Position numbers and translations under genes: made by a program | Source of the DNA: Verrucomicrobium sp. GAS474 | GTDB taxonomy: Bacteria; Verrucomicrobiota; Verrucomicrobiia; Methylacidiphilales; GAS474 | Reading direction: 5' to 3' | Length of the DNA stretch: 64,000 nucleotides | Assembly: GCF_900105685.1 (NCBI RefSeq) | Contig: NZ_LT629781.1 | Coordinates: forward strand, 2,728,001 to 2,792,000 | Shown: in pieces, positions 34,752-44,073 of the stretch | Numbering within the stretch: the stretch's first letter is position 1 | Layout of the letters: every line of letters starts with the position of its first letter | The notes under the pieces: model-generated | Databases searched by the model: none | Seen by the model: the letters and a program-made list of their open reading frames with translations, nothing else | What the model was told of the DNA's origin: nothing

Positions 34752-36590
34752 CTAGGAGGCCGACTGCTTCGCGGTCCGGCGGCGCTGATCCTCGTTGAGG
34801 ATCTTCTTGCGGATGCGGAGCTTCGTCGGGGTCGCCTCGACGTATTCGTCGGCGGCGATGTATTCGAGCGAGCGTTCGAGGGTGAGGACGCGGGGGGCCT
34901 GGAGCTGGATGCCCTTGCCGTCGCCCTGGGAGCGCATGTTCGTGAGGGCCTTCGCCTTGCACGGATTGACGGCCATGTCGTCGGGGCGGGAATTCTCGCC
35001 GACGATCATCCCTTCGTAGCATTCCTCGCCGGGGGCGACGAAGAGGATGCCGCGCTCCTGGATGTTGTTGATCGCGAAGCCGGTGGCCTCGCCGCCTTCC
35101 ATCGAGACGAGGACGCCGTTCTGGCGGGTGACGATTTCACCGCGCTTCGGGCCGTATTCCTTGAAGATGTGGCTCATGATGCCGGTGCCGCGCGTCAAAT
35201 TGACGAGGTCGGTCTCGAAGCCGATGAGGCCCCGGGTCGGGATGACGGCCTCGACGAGGACGGTCTTCGTGGCGTGCTTCATGTCGGTCACCTCGCCCTT
35301 GCGGGCGGCGATGGCCTGGAGGACGTCGCCCAGGTTTTCCTGGGGGATGTCGACGTAGAGGTTTTCGATCGGCTCGAGGGTGTCGCCCTTCTCGTCCTTG
35401 CGGTAGATGACTTCCGGGCGGGAGACCATGAGCTCGAAGCCTTCGCGACGCATCTGCTCCACGAGGACGGCGATCTGCATTTCGCCGCGGGCGCTGACCT
35501 GGTAGGCGGCGGCGGAGTCGGTGTCCTTCACGATGAGGGAGACGTTTGTCCGGGTTTCCTTGATCAGGCGGTCGCGGATGTGGCGGGCGGTGAGGAACTT
35601 GCCTTCCTTGCCGGCCAGGGGCGAGTCGTTGACCAGGATCTGCATGTTGATCGTGGGGGGATCGATGTCGACGAACTCGAGGGCGGTGCGGTCTTCCTTG
35701 TCGGTGATGGTCTCACCGATGTAGACCTCGTCGATGCCGGCGATGCCGACGATGTTCCCGGCGAAGGCCTCGGGGATTTCGATCTTGGCGAGACCGGCGT
35801 GGGACATGATCTGGGTGACCTTGCCCTTGGTCTTGCGGCCGTCCTTGTGGAGGCAGACCATCGGGTCGCCGACCTTGACGCTGCCGCCGTAGATCTTGCC
35901 GATGGCGATCCGGCCGACGTATTCGCTGTAGTCGAGGTTTGCGACGAGGAGCTCGAAGTGCTTGTCGGGGTTGGCGACGGGGGGGGCGATCTTCTCGACG
36001 ATGGTGTCGTAGAGGGCGGTCATGCCGCCGTTGCGGATCTCCTCGGTGAGGTGGCCGGGCCAGGTCTTCGAGGCGAAGCCGACCTTGCCGGAGGCGTAGA
36101 CGATGGGGAAGTCGAGCTGCTCGTCGGTGGCGTTGAGCTCGAGGAAGAGCTCGAAGACCATGTCGAGGACGACGTTGGGGCGGGAGTTCTCGCGGTCGAC
36201 CTTGTTCAGGACGACGATCGGGCGGGCGCCGATGGCGAGGGCCTTCTTCAGCACGAACTTCGTCTGGGCCTGGGGACCGTCGGTCGAATCGACGACGAGG
36301 AGGACGCCGTCGACCATCTTCAGGGAGCGTTCGACCTCGCCGCCAAAGTCGGCGTGACCGGGGGTGTCGACGATGTTGATGTGGTAATCCTTGTACTGGA
36401 AGGCGGCGTTCTTCGCCTTGATCGTGATGCCCTTTTCCCGTTCGAGGTCCATCGAGTCCATGACCCGCTCGGTGCTGGCCTGGGCCTGATTGGCGCGGAA
36501 GGTTCCGGACTGGCGCAGGAGCTGGTCGACCATGGTGGTCTTACCGTGGTCGACGTGCGCGATGATGGCGATGTTGCGAATCTTTTCCAT
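34752..36590 (-). CDS. typA: Ribosome-associated GTPase TypA/BipA
   Basis: A 612-residue translational GTPase of the EF-G/LepA superfamily. Start [20 protein letters not shown] (G1), then [16 protein letters not shown] (G3) and [12 protein letters not shown] (G4). The C-terminal BipA-specific domain follows and ends in a basic tail ([10 protein letters not shown]). It acts on the 50S subunit in stress and ribosome assembly. It ends against the bidirectional terminator. Confidence 0.95.
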   Translation of the reverse strand: MEKIRNIAIIAHVDHGKTTMVDQLLRQSGTFRANQAQASTERVMDSMDLEREKGITIKAKNAAFQYKDYHINIVDTPGHADFGGEVERSLKMVDGVLLVVDSTDGPQAQTKFVLKKALAIGARPIVVLNKVDRENSRPNVVLDMVFELFLELNATDEQLDFPIVYASGKVGFASKTWPGHLTEEIRNGGMTALYDTIVEKIAPPVANPDKHFELLVANLDYSEYVGRIAIGKIYGGSVKVGDPMVCLHKDGRKTKGKVTQIMSHAGLAKIEIPEAFAGNIVGIAGIDEVYIGETITDKEDRTALEFVDIDPPTINMQILVNDSPLAGKEGKFLTARHIRDRLIKETRTNVSLIVKDTDSAAAYQVSARGEMQIAVLVEQMRREGFELMVSRPEVIYRKDEKGDTLEPIENLYVDIPQENLGDVLQAIAARKGEVTDMKHATKTVLVEAVIPTRGLIGFETDLVNLTRGTGIMSHIFKEYGPKRGEIVTRQNGVLVSMEGGEATGFAINNIQERGILFVAPGEECYEGMIVGENSRPDDMAVNPCKAKALTNMRSQGDGKGIQLQAPRVLTLERSLEYIAADEYVEATPTKLRIRKKILNEDQRRRTAKQSAS

Positions 36591-36629
36591 AAAGTGAGGG
36601 GTGAGGTCTTAGCGGGTACGCCGGGGTTT

Positions 36630-36646
36630 GACAAAGAATATTTGTC
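36630..36646. promoter_or_regulatory. Dyad in the typA upstream region
   Basis: GACAAA-GAATA-TTTGTC is a perfect 6-bp inverted repeat with a 5-base spacer, 40-56 bases upstream of the typA ATG. It could be an operator or an mRNA leader hairpin; no promoter could be fixed around it. Confidence 0.35.
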
Positions 36647-36754
36647 GGCGGCCCGCCGGGGAGGGGGCTATCGGTGCTTTTTTCGAGGGGGAAGCGGCTT
36701 GGAAAGGGGCTTGGAAACCCGCTTCGGGGGCGACTTTTTACGCTTGCCGTGCAG

Positions 36755-37624
36755 TCACTCGGGACCCGGCTTCAGGGAGGGCGGGGGGGCGAGGGGGACG
36801 AGGTTGGCGAAGCCGTAGTTGAAGATGGCGATGGCGTCGGGCCACTTGTCCTTGCTGTTCAGGATGATGAGCTGGAGTTCCCGGCCGTCCCGGGAGGCGG
36901 AGGCGGCGTAGGTGTGGCGGGAGGAGAGGGTCCAGCCGGTCTTGGCCGGTCCCATGCCGGGGTAGAGACCGAGGAGGCGGTTGTGGTTCTTCATCACGTG
37001 GGTGCCGCTCTCGGTCTCGATGGTGTAGGTCTTCAGCCGCATGATCTGGCGCAGCTCGGGGATGGTGAGGACTTTCTGGAAGATCTTGAGGAGATCGTGG
37101 GCGGTGACGTACTCGTTCGGCGCGGGGAGGCCGTTCGGGTTGGCGAAGTGGGTGCGGGTGCAGCCGAGGTCGATGGCGCGCTGGTTCATCAGGTCGACGA
37201 AGGCGGTGGAGGAGCCGGCGACGTAGCGGGCGAGGGCCATGGCGGCATCGTTGTCGGAGGAGATCAGGAGGGCATGGACGAGGTCGCTGATGGAGACGGT
37301 CTCCCCGGCGATGAGGGGGACGTGGCTCGGCTCGACGCCGGTGTCGGCGGCGGTGATCTTCATCGAACCGGCGAGGCCCTTCTTCTCGTAGAGGAGGAGG
37401 GCGGTCATCAGCTTCGTGGTGCTGGCCGGGGGGAAGGGGGTGTCGGGATTGCGGGCGAAGATCTCCTTCCCCGTCGAGGCGTCGAAGAGGAGGGCCGACT
37501 TCGCCAGGACCCGGTCCTTCAGCTCGGAGAGGGTGGGGGAGGCCGAAGTCTGGGAGCGGGCCTCGGAGACCGGGGCGGCGAGCAGGATGGCGAGCAGGAG
37601 GAAAAGGGGGAGAAGCAGCGGCAT
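36755..37624 (-). CDS. dacA: D-alanyl-D-alanine carboxypeptidase (PBP5-like)
   Basis: A 289-residue exported low-molecular-weight penicillin-binding protein. Signal MPLLLPLFLLLAILLAAPVS; active-site serine and lysine in FPPASTTKLM (SxxK); SDN in LISSDNDAAMAL; KTG in AKTGWTLSSRHTYAAS. It trims pentapeptides in the periplasm. The C-terminal region is short, so a membrane anchor typical of PBP5 is not seen; the enzyme may be soluble or loosely attached. The gene symbol follows the family. Confidence 0.9.
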   Translation of the reverse strand: MPLLLPLFLLLAILLAAPVSEARSQTSASPTLSELKDRVLAKSALLFDASTGKEIFARNPDTPFPPASTTKLMTALLLYEKKGLAGSMKITAADTGVEPSHVPLIAGETVSISDLVHALLISSDNDAAMALARYVAGSSTAFVDLMNQRAIDLGCTRTHFANPNGLPAPNEYVTAHDLLKIFQKVLTIPELRQIMRLKTYTIETESGTHVMKNHNRLLGLYPGMGPAKTGWTLSSRHTYAASASRDGRELQLIILNSKDKWPDAIAIFNYGFANLVPLAPPPSLKPGPE

Positions 37625-37735
37625 GAGGAAGGCGTGATGGCGGTCGTGATTCCGTTCTTGGTAGATCGCGGAACGGGATCGCTCAAGAACTCTTTTCCCG
37701 CGGGAGGAGGGCCGGGGTCGGAACGGGGGGAGGAG

Positions 37736-39859
37736 TTAGTTCCCCAGTTTCTTGCGGGCCTCGGCGTTGTCGGGCTCCTTCGAGAGGATTTTCTGGAGGA
37801 CTTTCCTCGCGTCGTCGGCCTTGCCGAGCTTGGCGAGGGTGTCGGCCAGATGGTTCAGCACGGTGGCGTCGTTCCCCGTGATCTCGGCGGCCTTCTGGAG
37901 GTTGGCAGCGGCTTCGGCGTATTGGCCCAGGCGGTATTCGATCCAGCCGAGGGTATCCATGTATTCGCCCTGGCCCGGTTTCAGCTCGATCGAGCGGCGG
38001 CTGTATTTGAGGGCGTCGTTGAGGTTCCGGTTCTGCTCGGCCCAGAGGTAGGCGAGGGCGTTGAGGAGGTTGGGGTTCTCCGGCTCGACGACGAGGCCCT
38101 GGCGGAGCGTCTCCTCGCTCTGGGCGATCTGCCCCGCCTGTTCCTGGGCGATGGAGAGCTCGCAGTAGAATTCCCCGTTCAGGAGGTCGGCTTCCTGGTC
38201 CTTGGCCATGATGCGGGCCTTGGCGAAGAAATCGATGGCCTCCTTCGGCTGTTTCAGGTTCCGGGCGATGATCCCCTCGAGGAAGGGGATGCGGGCCGAC
38301 TGGGGGAAGCGTTGCTCGGCCTCGCGCAGGAGGGCGGCGGTTTCCTCCATCCGGTTTTCCCGCATCAGGAGGAGGGCGAGTTTCAGGTGGAAGAGGGGGG
38401 AGGCGGTTTTCGGCGAGGCGAGGGAGAGGATGAGGGCCTGGCGGAGGTTGAGCTCGGCTTTTTCGAGCTGGTTCGTCTCGATGTCGAGGTCGCCGAGGGC
38501 GACGGCGGCTTCGAGCTCGGTGGGGTTCCGGCGGAGGACATCCTCGAGGAGGTCGATCGCCTTGTCGGTCATCTTGAGGTTCGGGGCCTCGGGCGTGACG
38601 TAGAGGTGGGCGAGGACTTTCCAGAGCTCGGGGAAATCGGGCTGGAGGGCGTAGGCCTTCTCGTAGTTGTCGATCGCCTCGCCGTTCTTCCCGAGGTCGG
38701 AGCAGAGCCCGGCGAGGGTGATGTAGATCTCGACGCTGCTGTCGTCGATCTGGGAGGCCCGCTTCAGGTAGCCGTAGGCCTCCTCCTTGCGGTCGAGGTA
38801 GATGGCGAATTCCCCGCGCTGGCGGAGCAGGTCCCGCGTCGGCGGCCCGGCGGCGAAGGCCTTTTCGTAGAAGGGGAGGATGAGGTCGGCGAGCTGTTCC
38901 CGGATCGGCGAGGTCTTGTTCTTCGAGGCGATCGAGTTGACGAGGAGCGGGGGGGGCGAGTTGAGCGAGGCCTCGAGCTCGGTGTAGAGCCGGGCGAGGG
39001 CGGCCCAGTCCTGGGCGCGGGGGATTTTCTCGACCGGGACGGCCGAGGCGGCGCGGATGAGGCGGAGGGCCTCGGCATCCTTCTTCTGGTTGCGGAGGGT
39101 CTCGAAGGCGACGCGGTGGGCCAGGAGGTGGGCGGGGGCGAGGTCTTTCGCCTTCGCGGCGAGGCGGAGGGCCTCGGCGGGCTGCCCTTCGTATTCCCGG
39201 GTGAGGGCGAGGGAGGCGAGGAGGGAGGGGGAATCGGGGTTGGCAGCGAGGCCCTGGGTGAGGAGGGTGTCGGCCTCGGCGAAGCGCCGGTCGGTGAGGA
39301 GGGCGAGGGTGACCTTGAGGTAGAGGGGGACGTAGGAGGGGTCCTGCTTCAGGGCGGCGCGGTAGAGGGGGATCGCGGCCGGGAGGCCCGCGTCGGCCTC
39401 GCGGCTGACGGCCTCGGAATAGAGGGCGTAGGCGGTCGCCTGCTTCTCGGCGGGGGCGGAGAGGCGGATCGGATAGAGGGTCTCCTCGACGCCCTCGTCG
39501 GGATTGAGGAGGGAGGAGGGGCGGGCGGAAACCGGAGGAGGGGCCGGACTCGGGACGGGGGCAGGAGGGAGTGCGGACGAAGGCGCCGGGGAGGAGGCGT
39601 CGTCGGGAGGGAGGACGGTCACTTCCCCTTGTTTAGGGACGGCAGGGGGTGCCGCGGGAGGGGGAAGGGCAGGCGTCGATTCGACGGCCCGCAGGGGAGA
39701 GGCGATGAAACCGAGGCAAAGGCCCAGAGCGAGGGCGAAGCCGAAGCGGGGGACCGAGCCCGGAACCGAATGCCAAGGGAGGAGAGGAAGGGCCCGCGAA
39801 AAACCGACCCGGACTTTCCCGATCCCCGAAGGGGCAAAGAAAGGCCGGGCCGTTTTCAC
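37736..39859 (-). CDS. Long TPR-repeat exported protein
   Basis: A 707-residue protein. A hydrophobic stretch (about residues 40-58, FALALGLCLGFIASPLRA) is probably a signal or anchor following an unusually long basic N-terminus, so the true start could be later. A Pro/Ala/Ser linker follows, then tetratricopeptide repeats from about residue 130 to the end (YLWAEQNRNLNDALKYSRR; LGWIEYRLGQYAEAAANLQ), giving a long solenoid for protein binding. Its partner is unknown. TPR proteins of this size are common in envelope biogenesis. Confidence 0.82.
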   Translation of the reverse strand: MKTARPFFAPSGIGKVRVGFSRALPLLPWHSVPGSVPRFGFALALGLCLGFIASPLRAVESTPALPPPAAPPAVPKQGEVTVLPPDDASSPAPSSALPPAPVPSPAPPPVSARPSSLLNPDEGVEETLYPIRLSAPAEKQATAYALYSEAVSREADAGLPAAIPLYRAALKQDPSYVPLYLKVTLALLTDRRFAEADTLLTQGLAANPDSPSLLASLALTREYEGQPAEALRLAAKAKDLAPAHLLAHRVAFETLRNQKKDAEALRLIRAASAVPVEKIPRAQDWAALARLYTELEASLNSPPPLLVNSIASKNKTSPIREQLADLILPFYEKAFAAGPPTRDLLRQRGEFAIYLDRKEEAYGYLKRASQIDDSSVEIYITLAGLCSDLGKNGEAIDNYEKAYALQPDFPELWKVLAHLYVTPEAPNLKMTDKAIDLLEDVLRRNPTELEAAVALGDLDIETNQLEKAELNLRQALILSLASPKTASPLFHLKLALLLMRENRMEETAALLREAEQRFPQSARIPFLEGIIARNLKQPKEAIDFFAKARIMAKDQEADLLNGEFYCELSIAQEQAGQIAQSEETLRQGLVVEPENPNLLNALAYLWAEQNRNLNDALKYSRRSIELKPGQGEYMDTLGWIEYRLGQYAEAAANLQKAAEITGNDATVLNHLADTLAKLGKADDARKVLQKILSKEPDNAEARKKLGN

Positions 39860-39876
39860 CGAAGCAACCTAGTCGC

Positions 39877-39981
39877 CTAGGCCTTGTAGCGCAACCGCTT
39901 CTTGTGGCGATTCTCACGCCGCCGCTTGCGGCGCTTGTGGTTATTGATCTTGCTCTTACGGCGCTTCTTTAACGAACCCAT
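39877..39981 (-). CDS. bS22/COX24-type mini ribosomal protein
   Basis: A 34-residue, extremely basic protein: MGSLKKRRKSKINNHKRRKR and then RRENRHKKRLRYKA. It matches the AURKAIP1/COX24 (mS38) family, whose bacterial member bS22 sits on the small ribosomal subunit near the decoding site. The ATG at 39981 and length are typical. It lies just before the TPR gene and near hisG. Such genes are often missed because of their size; confidence rests on the MGSxKKRR and RxNRHK pattern. Confidence 0.8.
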   Translation of the reverse strand: MGSLKKRRKSKINNHKRRKRRRENRHKKRLRYKA

Positions 39982-40086
39982 GGTTTTCTCTGCTTTCTAG
40001 TGATTTAAAGGGAGGGAAAGGATACCGATCCGACAGGGGACGTCAATGAAGACCGCTGTAAAATCGGTTTTTTTGGTAACTCTCTC

Positions 40087-41031
40087 TTAATAAACAACCT
40101 TATTAAGGGGATATTCGATGATTCCCTCGGCTCCGAGCTCCCGGAGAGGGGGGATGATGTCGCGGACGACCCGTTCGTCGAGGATGGTTTCGACGGCGAC
40201 CCACCCCTTGTCGGAGAGGGGGGAAATGGTGGGGCGGCGGAGGGCGGGGAGGGCTTTCAGGAGCTTCGCCAGTTTCCGCGTCGGGACGTTCATCTTGATG
40301 CCGACCTTGTCCCGCGCCGCGAGGGCGGCGTTGAGCATGAGGGCGACCGATTCGATCTTCTTCCGCTTCACCTTGTTCTTCCACGCCTCGCGGCTGCAGA
40401 TGAACTGGGGGTAGCTTTCCATCACCGTGTCGATGATGCGGAGGTTGTTCGCCCGGATCGAGGAGCCGGTCTCGGTGATGTCGACGATGGCGTCGACGAG
40501 CTCGGGGACCTTGACCTCGGTGGCGCCCCAGGAGAACTCGACCTCGGCAGTGACGCCGTGGCGCTTCAGGTAGGCCTTCACGAGGTTGATCGGCTCGGTC
40601 GCGATCCGCTTCCCCTCGAGGTCCTTCACGGTCTTGAAGGGGGAGTTCTCCGGCACGGCGAGGACCCAGCGGGCGGGGAGGCGGGTCGCCTTGTTGTAGT
40701 TGAGGTCGCAGACGACCTGGACGTCGCTCTCGTTCTCGGCGATCCAGTCCTTGCCGGTGATGCCGGCGTCGAGGAAGCCCTGGTGGACGTAGCGGCTGAT
40801 CTCCTGGGGGCGGATGAGGCGGACCTCGAAGGGCTTCCCTTCGACGTAGGGGCGGTAGCCGCGGGCCGAGCCGGAGATGCTGTAACCGGCCTTGGCGAAG
40901 AGGTTGAAGGTGCTCTCCTCGAGGCTCCCCTTCGGGAGGCCGAGGCGGAGGGTGTCATCGGCCGGGGCGGGGACGCTCTTGGTCGTTTTCGTTTTGGGGG
41001 TCGATTTCGGAGTCTTCAAGGCCTTGCTCAT
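40087..41031 (-). CDS. hisG: ATP phosphoribosyltransferase, long form
   Basis: A 314-residue HisG, first enzyme of histidine synthesis. Catalytic part: [61 protein letters not shown]. The C-terminal regulatory domain ([19 protein letters not shown]) is present, so feedback inhibition by histidine is likely and HisZ is not needed. The first 27 residues are a Lys/Thr/Pro-rich tail ([18 protein letters not shown]) not found in the family; no later start codon exists before the conserved part. Confidence 0.93.
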   Translation of the reverse strand: MSKALKTPKSTPKTKTTKSVPAPADDTLRLGLPKGSLEESTFNLFAKAGYSISGSARGYRPYVEGKPFEVRLIRPQEISRYVHQGFLDAGITGKDWIAENESDVQVVCDLNYNKATRLPARWVLAVPENSPFKTVKDLEGKRIATEPINLVKAYLKRHGVTAEVEFSWGATEVKVPELVDAIVDITETGSSIRANNLRIIDTVMESYPQFICSREAWKNKVKRKKIESVALMLNAALAARDKVGIKMNVPTRKLAKLLKALPALRRPTISPLSDKGWVAVETILDERVVRDIIPPLRELGAEGIIEYPLNKVVY

Positions 41032-41123
41032 GACGTAAATAACAGGGTGAAAGGGGGGTGCGGAGCGTGTCCCCGGGGGGACGGGTTGTAAAGCCTCTTT
41101 TTCAGAGGGGAAGGGCGGGAGGG

Positions 41124-41612
41124 CTACTTCCCGAGCTCCGTCTTCAGGAGCTTCCAGACCGCGGCGAGGTCGTTTGGATGGACGCGGGTGTCGCCGACGG
41201 AGGTCATGAAATTGGAGTCGCCGCCCCAGCGCGGGACGATGTGCCAATGGAGGTGCGCCTCGATCCCGGCCCCGGCGGCGGCACCGAGGTTCACCCCGAT
41301 GTTGAAGCCCTGGGGATGGAAGGCGGCGGTGATCGCGGCCTTCAGCCGGAGGAGGAGGCGGAGGCCCTCCATCTGCTCGTCCTCGGAGAGTTCCTCCAGC
41401 GTCGAGACGACGCGGTAGGGGACGACGAGGGTGTGGGCCGTGTTGTAGGGGAAGCGGTTCAGGACGGCGTAGAAGCCCTTGCCGCGAAGGACGATGCCGT
41501 TCGCCTCGTCGTCGGCTTCCGGGGCCTGGCCGAGGCGGAGGAAGATTTCCCCCCGGGGCGTGGCGGCGTCCTGCACATAGGCCTTGCGCCAGGGAGCCCA
41601 AAGATGTTCCAT
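41124..41612 (-). CDS. HIT-family nucleotide hydrolase
   Basis: A 162-residue protein starting [16 protein letters not shown], typical of the Ap4A phosphorylase-like HIT branch. The catalytic histidine triad reads [10 protein letters not shown], preceded by [19 protein letters not shown]. It cleaves nucleoside polyphosphates or adenylated compounds. Further ATGs at 41621 and 41654 are in frame, but the family starts at MEHLW. It is divergent from holA with 62 bases between. Confidence 0.9.
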   Translation of the reverse strand: MEHLWAPWRKAYVQDAATPRGEIFLRLGQAPEADDEANGIVLRGKGFYAVLNRFPYNTAHTLVVPYRVVSTLEELSEDEQMEGLRLLLRLKAAITAAFHPQGFNIGVNLGAAAGAGIEAHLHWHIVPRWGGDSNFMTSVGDTRVHPNDLAAVWKLLKTELGK

Positions 41613-41674
41613 GGCGGACATCAGACCATGAACCGGCCGGGAGTCCAAGGCCAAGGATTGGTTTTTTCGTTTTC

Positions 41675-42742
41675 ATGAAACCTGTCACCCTTTACGCCGG
41701 ATCGGACCATTACGAGGTCCAGCGCGCCGCGATCGCCCTCGCCGAGAGCATGGCCCCCGAGGACCCGCTCAATTACGAGGTGTTGAACGCCCAGGCCGAT
41801 ACGGTGAACGACGCCCTCGCCCAGATCGCCGCCCTCCGCGAGGCGGTGCTGACGCTCCCCTTCATGGGGGGCGGCAAGGTCGTCTGGTGGAAGAACGTCA
41901 CCTTCCTCGCCGACACGCCGCAGGGGCGGAGCGAGGCGGTCCTGGAGGCGTTGGAGAAGCTCGTCCCCGTCCTCCAGGGGGCCGACGAGACGGTGAAGGT
42001 GATCATCAGCGCCCTCGGCATCGACCGGCGGCGGGCGTTCTTCAAGGCCCTCGGCAAGTTCGCCGAGGTTCGCGCCTTCGACCTGCCCGATGCCCGGAAG
42101 ATCGACCCCGAGGACGCCATCGCGATCATCGAGTCGCGCCTCTTCGAGCGCCGCCTGAAGGCCGAGCCGGGCGTCGCCGAGCGGATCTTCGCCGCCTTCG
42201 GGGCCGACAAGCGGAGCATCGAGGAGGCGGTCGAGAAGCTCGACCTCCACGCGGGGGAGGGGCGGACGGTGACGGCGGCCGAGGCCCGCGTCCTCGTCGG
42301 CGGCAATCGCGAAGTCGCGATCTGGGATTTCTGCGACGCCGTCCTCGCGGGCCGTTCCCGCGACGCGCTGGAGGAGCTGGAGCAGCTCTTCCGGCAGGGC
42401 GAATCGGAGATCGGCATCCTGATCCTCCTCTCCCAGCAGATCCGCCTCGCCGCCCTCGGGGGCGTCCTGGCGGAGAACAAGCTCCTCCGCCTCGTCCCGA
42501 AGGGGAACTTCATGAACGTCCAGCTCTCCCCCGAGGCCGAGGCCTATCTCCCGCGCAAGAAATCGGGCGAGACGGTGAACACCTGGCAGCTGGGCCAGGT
42601 CTGCCAGAAGTCGAGGAAACGCCCCGCCTCCTTCTGGGTGAAGGCCATCGACCTCCTCCACCGCGTCCACCGCCAGATTGTGACGGGCCAGGCCGACAAG
42701 CAGCGGGCGATCGAGCTGGCGGTACTGGAATTGACGGCGTGA
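41675..42742 (+). CDS. holA: DNA polymerase III delta subunit
   Basis: A 355-residue clamp-loader subunit that opens the sliding clamp. Family features are [20 protein letters not shown] at the start, [15 protein letters not shown] in the ATPase-like domain, and the helical C-terminal part ([40 protein letters not shown]). The nucleotide-binding P-loop is degenerate, as in other HolA. Its stop overlaps the next start by one base (TGATG). Confidence 0.9.
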   Translation: MKPVTLYAGSDHYEVQRAAIALAESMAPEDPLNYEVLNAQADTVNDALAQIAALREAVLTLPFMGGGKVVWWKNVTFLADTPQGRSEAVLEALEKLVPVLQGADETVKVIISALGIDRRRAFFKALGKFAEVRAFDLPDARKIDPEDAIAIIESRLFERRLKAEPGVAERIFAAFGADKRSIEEAVEKLDLHAGEGRTVTAAEARVLVGGNREVAIWDFCDAVLAGRSRDALEELEQLFRQGESEIGILILLSQQIRLAALGGVLAENKLLRLVPKGNFMNVQLSPEAEAYLPRKKSGETVNTWQLGQVCQKSRKRPASFWVKAIDLLHRVHRQIVTGQADKQRAIELAVLELTA

Positions 42743-43299
42743 TGAGCAAAGGCCTTCCACTCCTTGCCTTCCTGTTCTTTTGTCATGCGGGATTCGCCGG
42801 GGATATTCCCCTGAACGGCGGCACCTCGCCGAGTGGCCGTTATGAGATCAGGCTAAGCTCAGGCAAGGAGCTTGTGTACCTCCTGCTTCGGGAGGGAAAG
42901 CGGGTTTCGTCGGTGGCCTCGTCCTACCATTCTAGCCCCGATGACGGAGGTTTTGCCCTAAAACGCGCCGAAGACGCCGCCATTTATTGGAATAAGGCTG
43001 AGACATTCGTGGCGATCGACGAGGATAACTATCGTTTCATCGGCGATGTGTTGGTAGTCGATACGGGTTTTATCGGCTCCGGGACTGTTTTGAAGGCATC
43101 CTCGCTGATCAGTGCCCGAAAACTCGCCAAAAACGTGGAAAGGATGCGAGTCCGGGTGGGTCAAGGATGGACAGGGCCGAAGACGTTAGAGCTTTCCGTG
43201 GGAGGCATTGAAAAAACCGATTTGGGGAGCTTGAGGCGCTTTGAGAAAAAGGTGACGCTGACCTTTTCCTCTGCAAAAGGCGTCGAGGTGACACCGTAA
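42742..43299 (+). CDS. Small exported protein, unknown, AT-richer than neighbours
   Basis: A 185-residue protein with a signal peptide (PLLAFLFFCHAGFA) and a soluble, mainly beta-stranded mature part. Its ATG overlaps the holA stop, suggesting coupled translation, but codon third positions are noticeably less GC-rich than in holA. No family is recognised. Together with the gene at 21126 it is one of two secreted, compositionally distinct genes placed inside housekeeping runs. Confidence 0.65.
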   Translation: MSKGLPLLAFLFFCHAGFAGDIPLNGGTSPSGRYEIRLSSGKELVYLLLREGKRVSSVASSYHSSPDDGGFALKRAEDAAIYWNKAETFVAIDEDNYRFIGDVLVVDTGFIGSGTVLKASSLISARKLAKNVERMRVRVGQGWTGPKTLELSVGGIEKTDLGSLRRFEKKVTLTFSSAKGVEVTP

Positions 43300-43339
43300 T
43301 TGACGGCCAAGCGCCTCTCTTGCATTGTTGTCCTTTCCC

Positions 43340-44059
43340 ATGGCCCTCGTTCCCGAATCCCCCGTTTTCTCCGTCGTCGTTCCCTTCTTCAACGAGGCCG
43401 ACAATCTTCCCCTCCTGATCGCCGAGATCGACAAGGCCCTTTCGGCCATCGGCCTGCCGGGGGAGATCATCCTGGTGAACGACGGGAGCACCGACAGCTA
43501 CGCGAAGCCGGAACGGAGCCCGAATTATCCGGTCCGGTGGCTCGACATCACGGCCCGCTCCGGCCAGAGCGCGGCGATGTATTTCGGGACGCAGGCGGCC
43601 TTGGGCGAGTTCGTCGGCTACCTCGACGCCGATCTTCAGAACGATCCGGCCGATCTCGGGAAGCTCCTCGCCCTCGTCCAGGCGGGCTCGGCCGACCTCG
43701 TGACCGGCATCCGCACCCGGCGGAACGACGACTGGGTCCGGCGCTTCACCTCCCGCTTCGCCAACGCCGTCCGCTCCCGCGTCCTGGGCGACCATACGAG
43801 CGATACGGGCTGCTCCCTCAAGGTCCTCCGGGCCGAGGCGGCGAAGCGGCTTCCGGCCTGGAACGGGATGCACCGCTTCATCCCGGCGCTGATTCACAGC
43901 ATGGGTTACAGGACGGGGGAGACCCCGGTGAATCACCGCGCCCGGCATGCCGGGGTCAGCAAGGTGCTGCAGGGGAAGCGGGCGCTCCGCGCGACCATCG
44001 ACCTCCTCGGGATGGTCTGGCTGGGGCAGCGCCAGTTCAAAGGCCGGTTGGCCAAGTAA
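43340..44059 (+). CDS. GT2-family glycosyltransferase
   Basis: A 239-residue enzyme of the dolichol-phosphate mannose synthase-like branch: VVVPFFNEADNLPLL, then VNDGSTD, YLDADLQNDPADL (the metal-binding DxD region), and SDTGCSLKVLRAEAA. There is no membrane domain, so it probably acts at the cytoplasmic face on a lipid-phosphate acceptor. The ATG at 43340 is preferred over one 15 bases upstream. The sugar and acceptor are unknown. Confidence 0.85.
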   Translation: MALVPESPVFSVVVPFFNEADNLPLLIAEIDKALSAIGLPGEIILVNDGSTDSYAKPERSPNYPVRWLDITARSGQSAAMYFGTQAALGEFVGYLDADLQNDPADLGKLLALVQAGSADLVTGIRTRRNDDWVRRFTSRFANAVRSRVLGDHTSDTGCSLKVLRAEAAKRLPAWNGMHRFIPALIHSMGYRTGETPVNHRARHAGVSKVLQGKRALRATIDLLGMVWLGQRQFKGRLAK

Positions 44060-44073
44060 GCAAGTCCCGATCC

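Noticed and set aside
36674-39880. 1068-codon plus-strand frame over dacA and the TPR gene
   Set aside because: Repetitive Gly/Glu/Val-rich composition with no motif, opposite two well supported genes.
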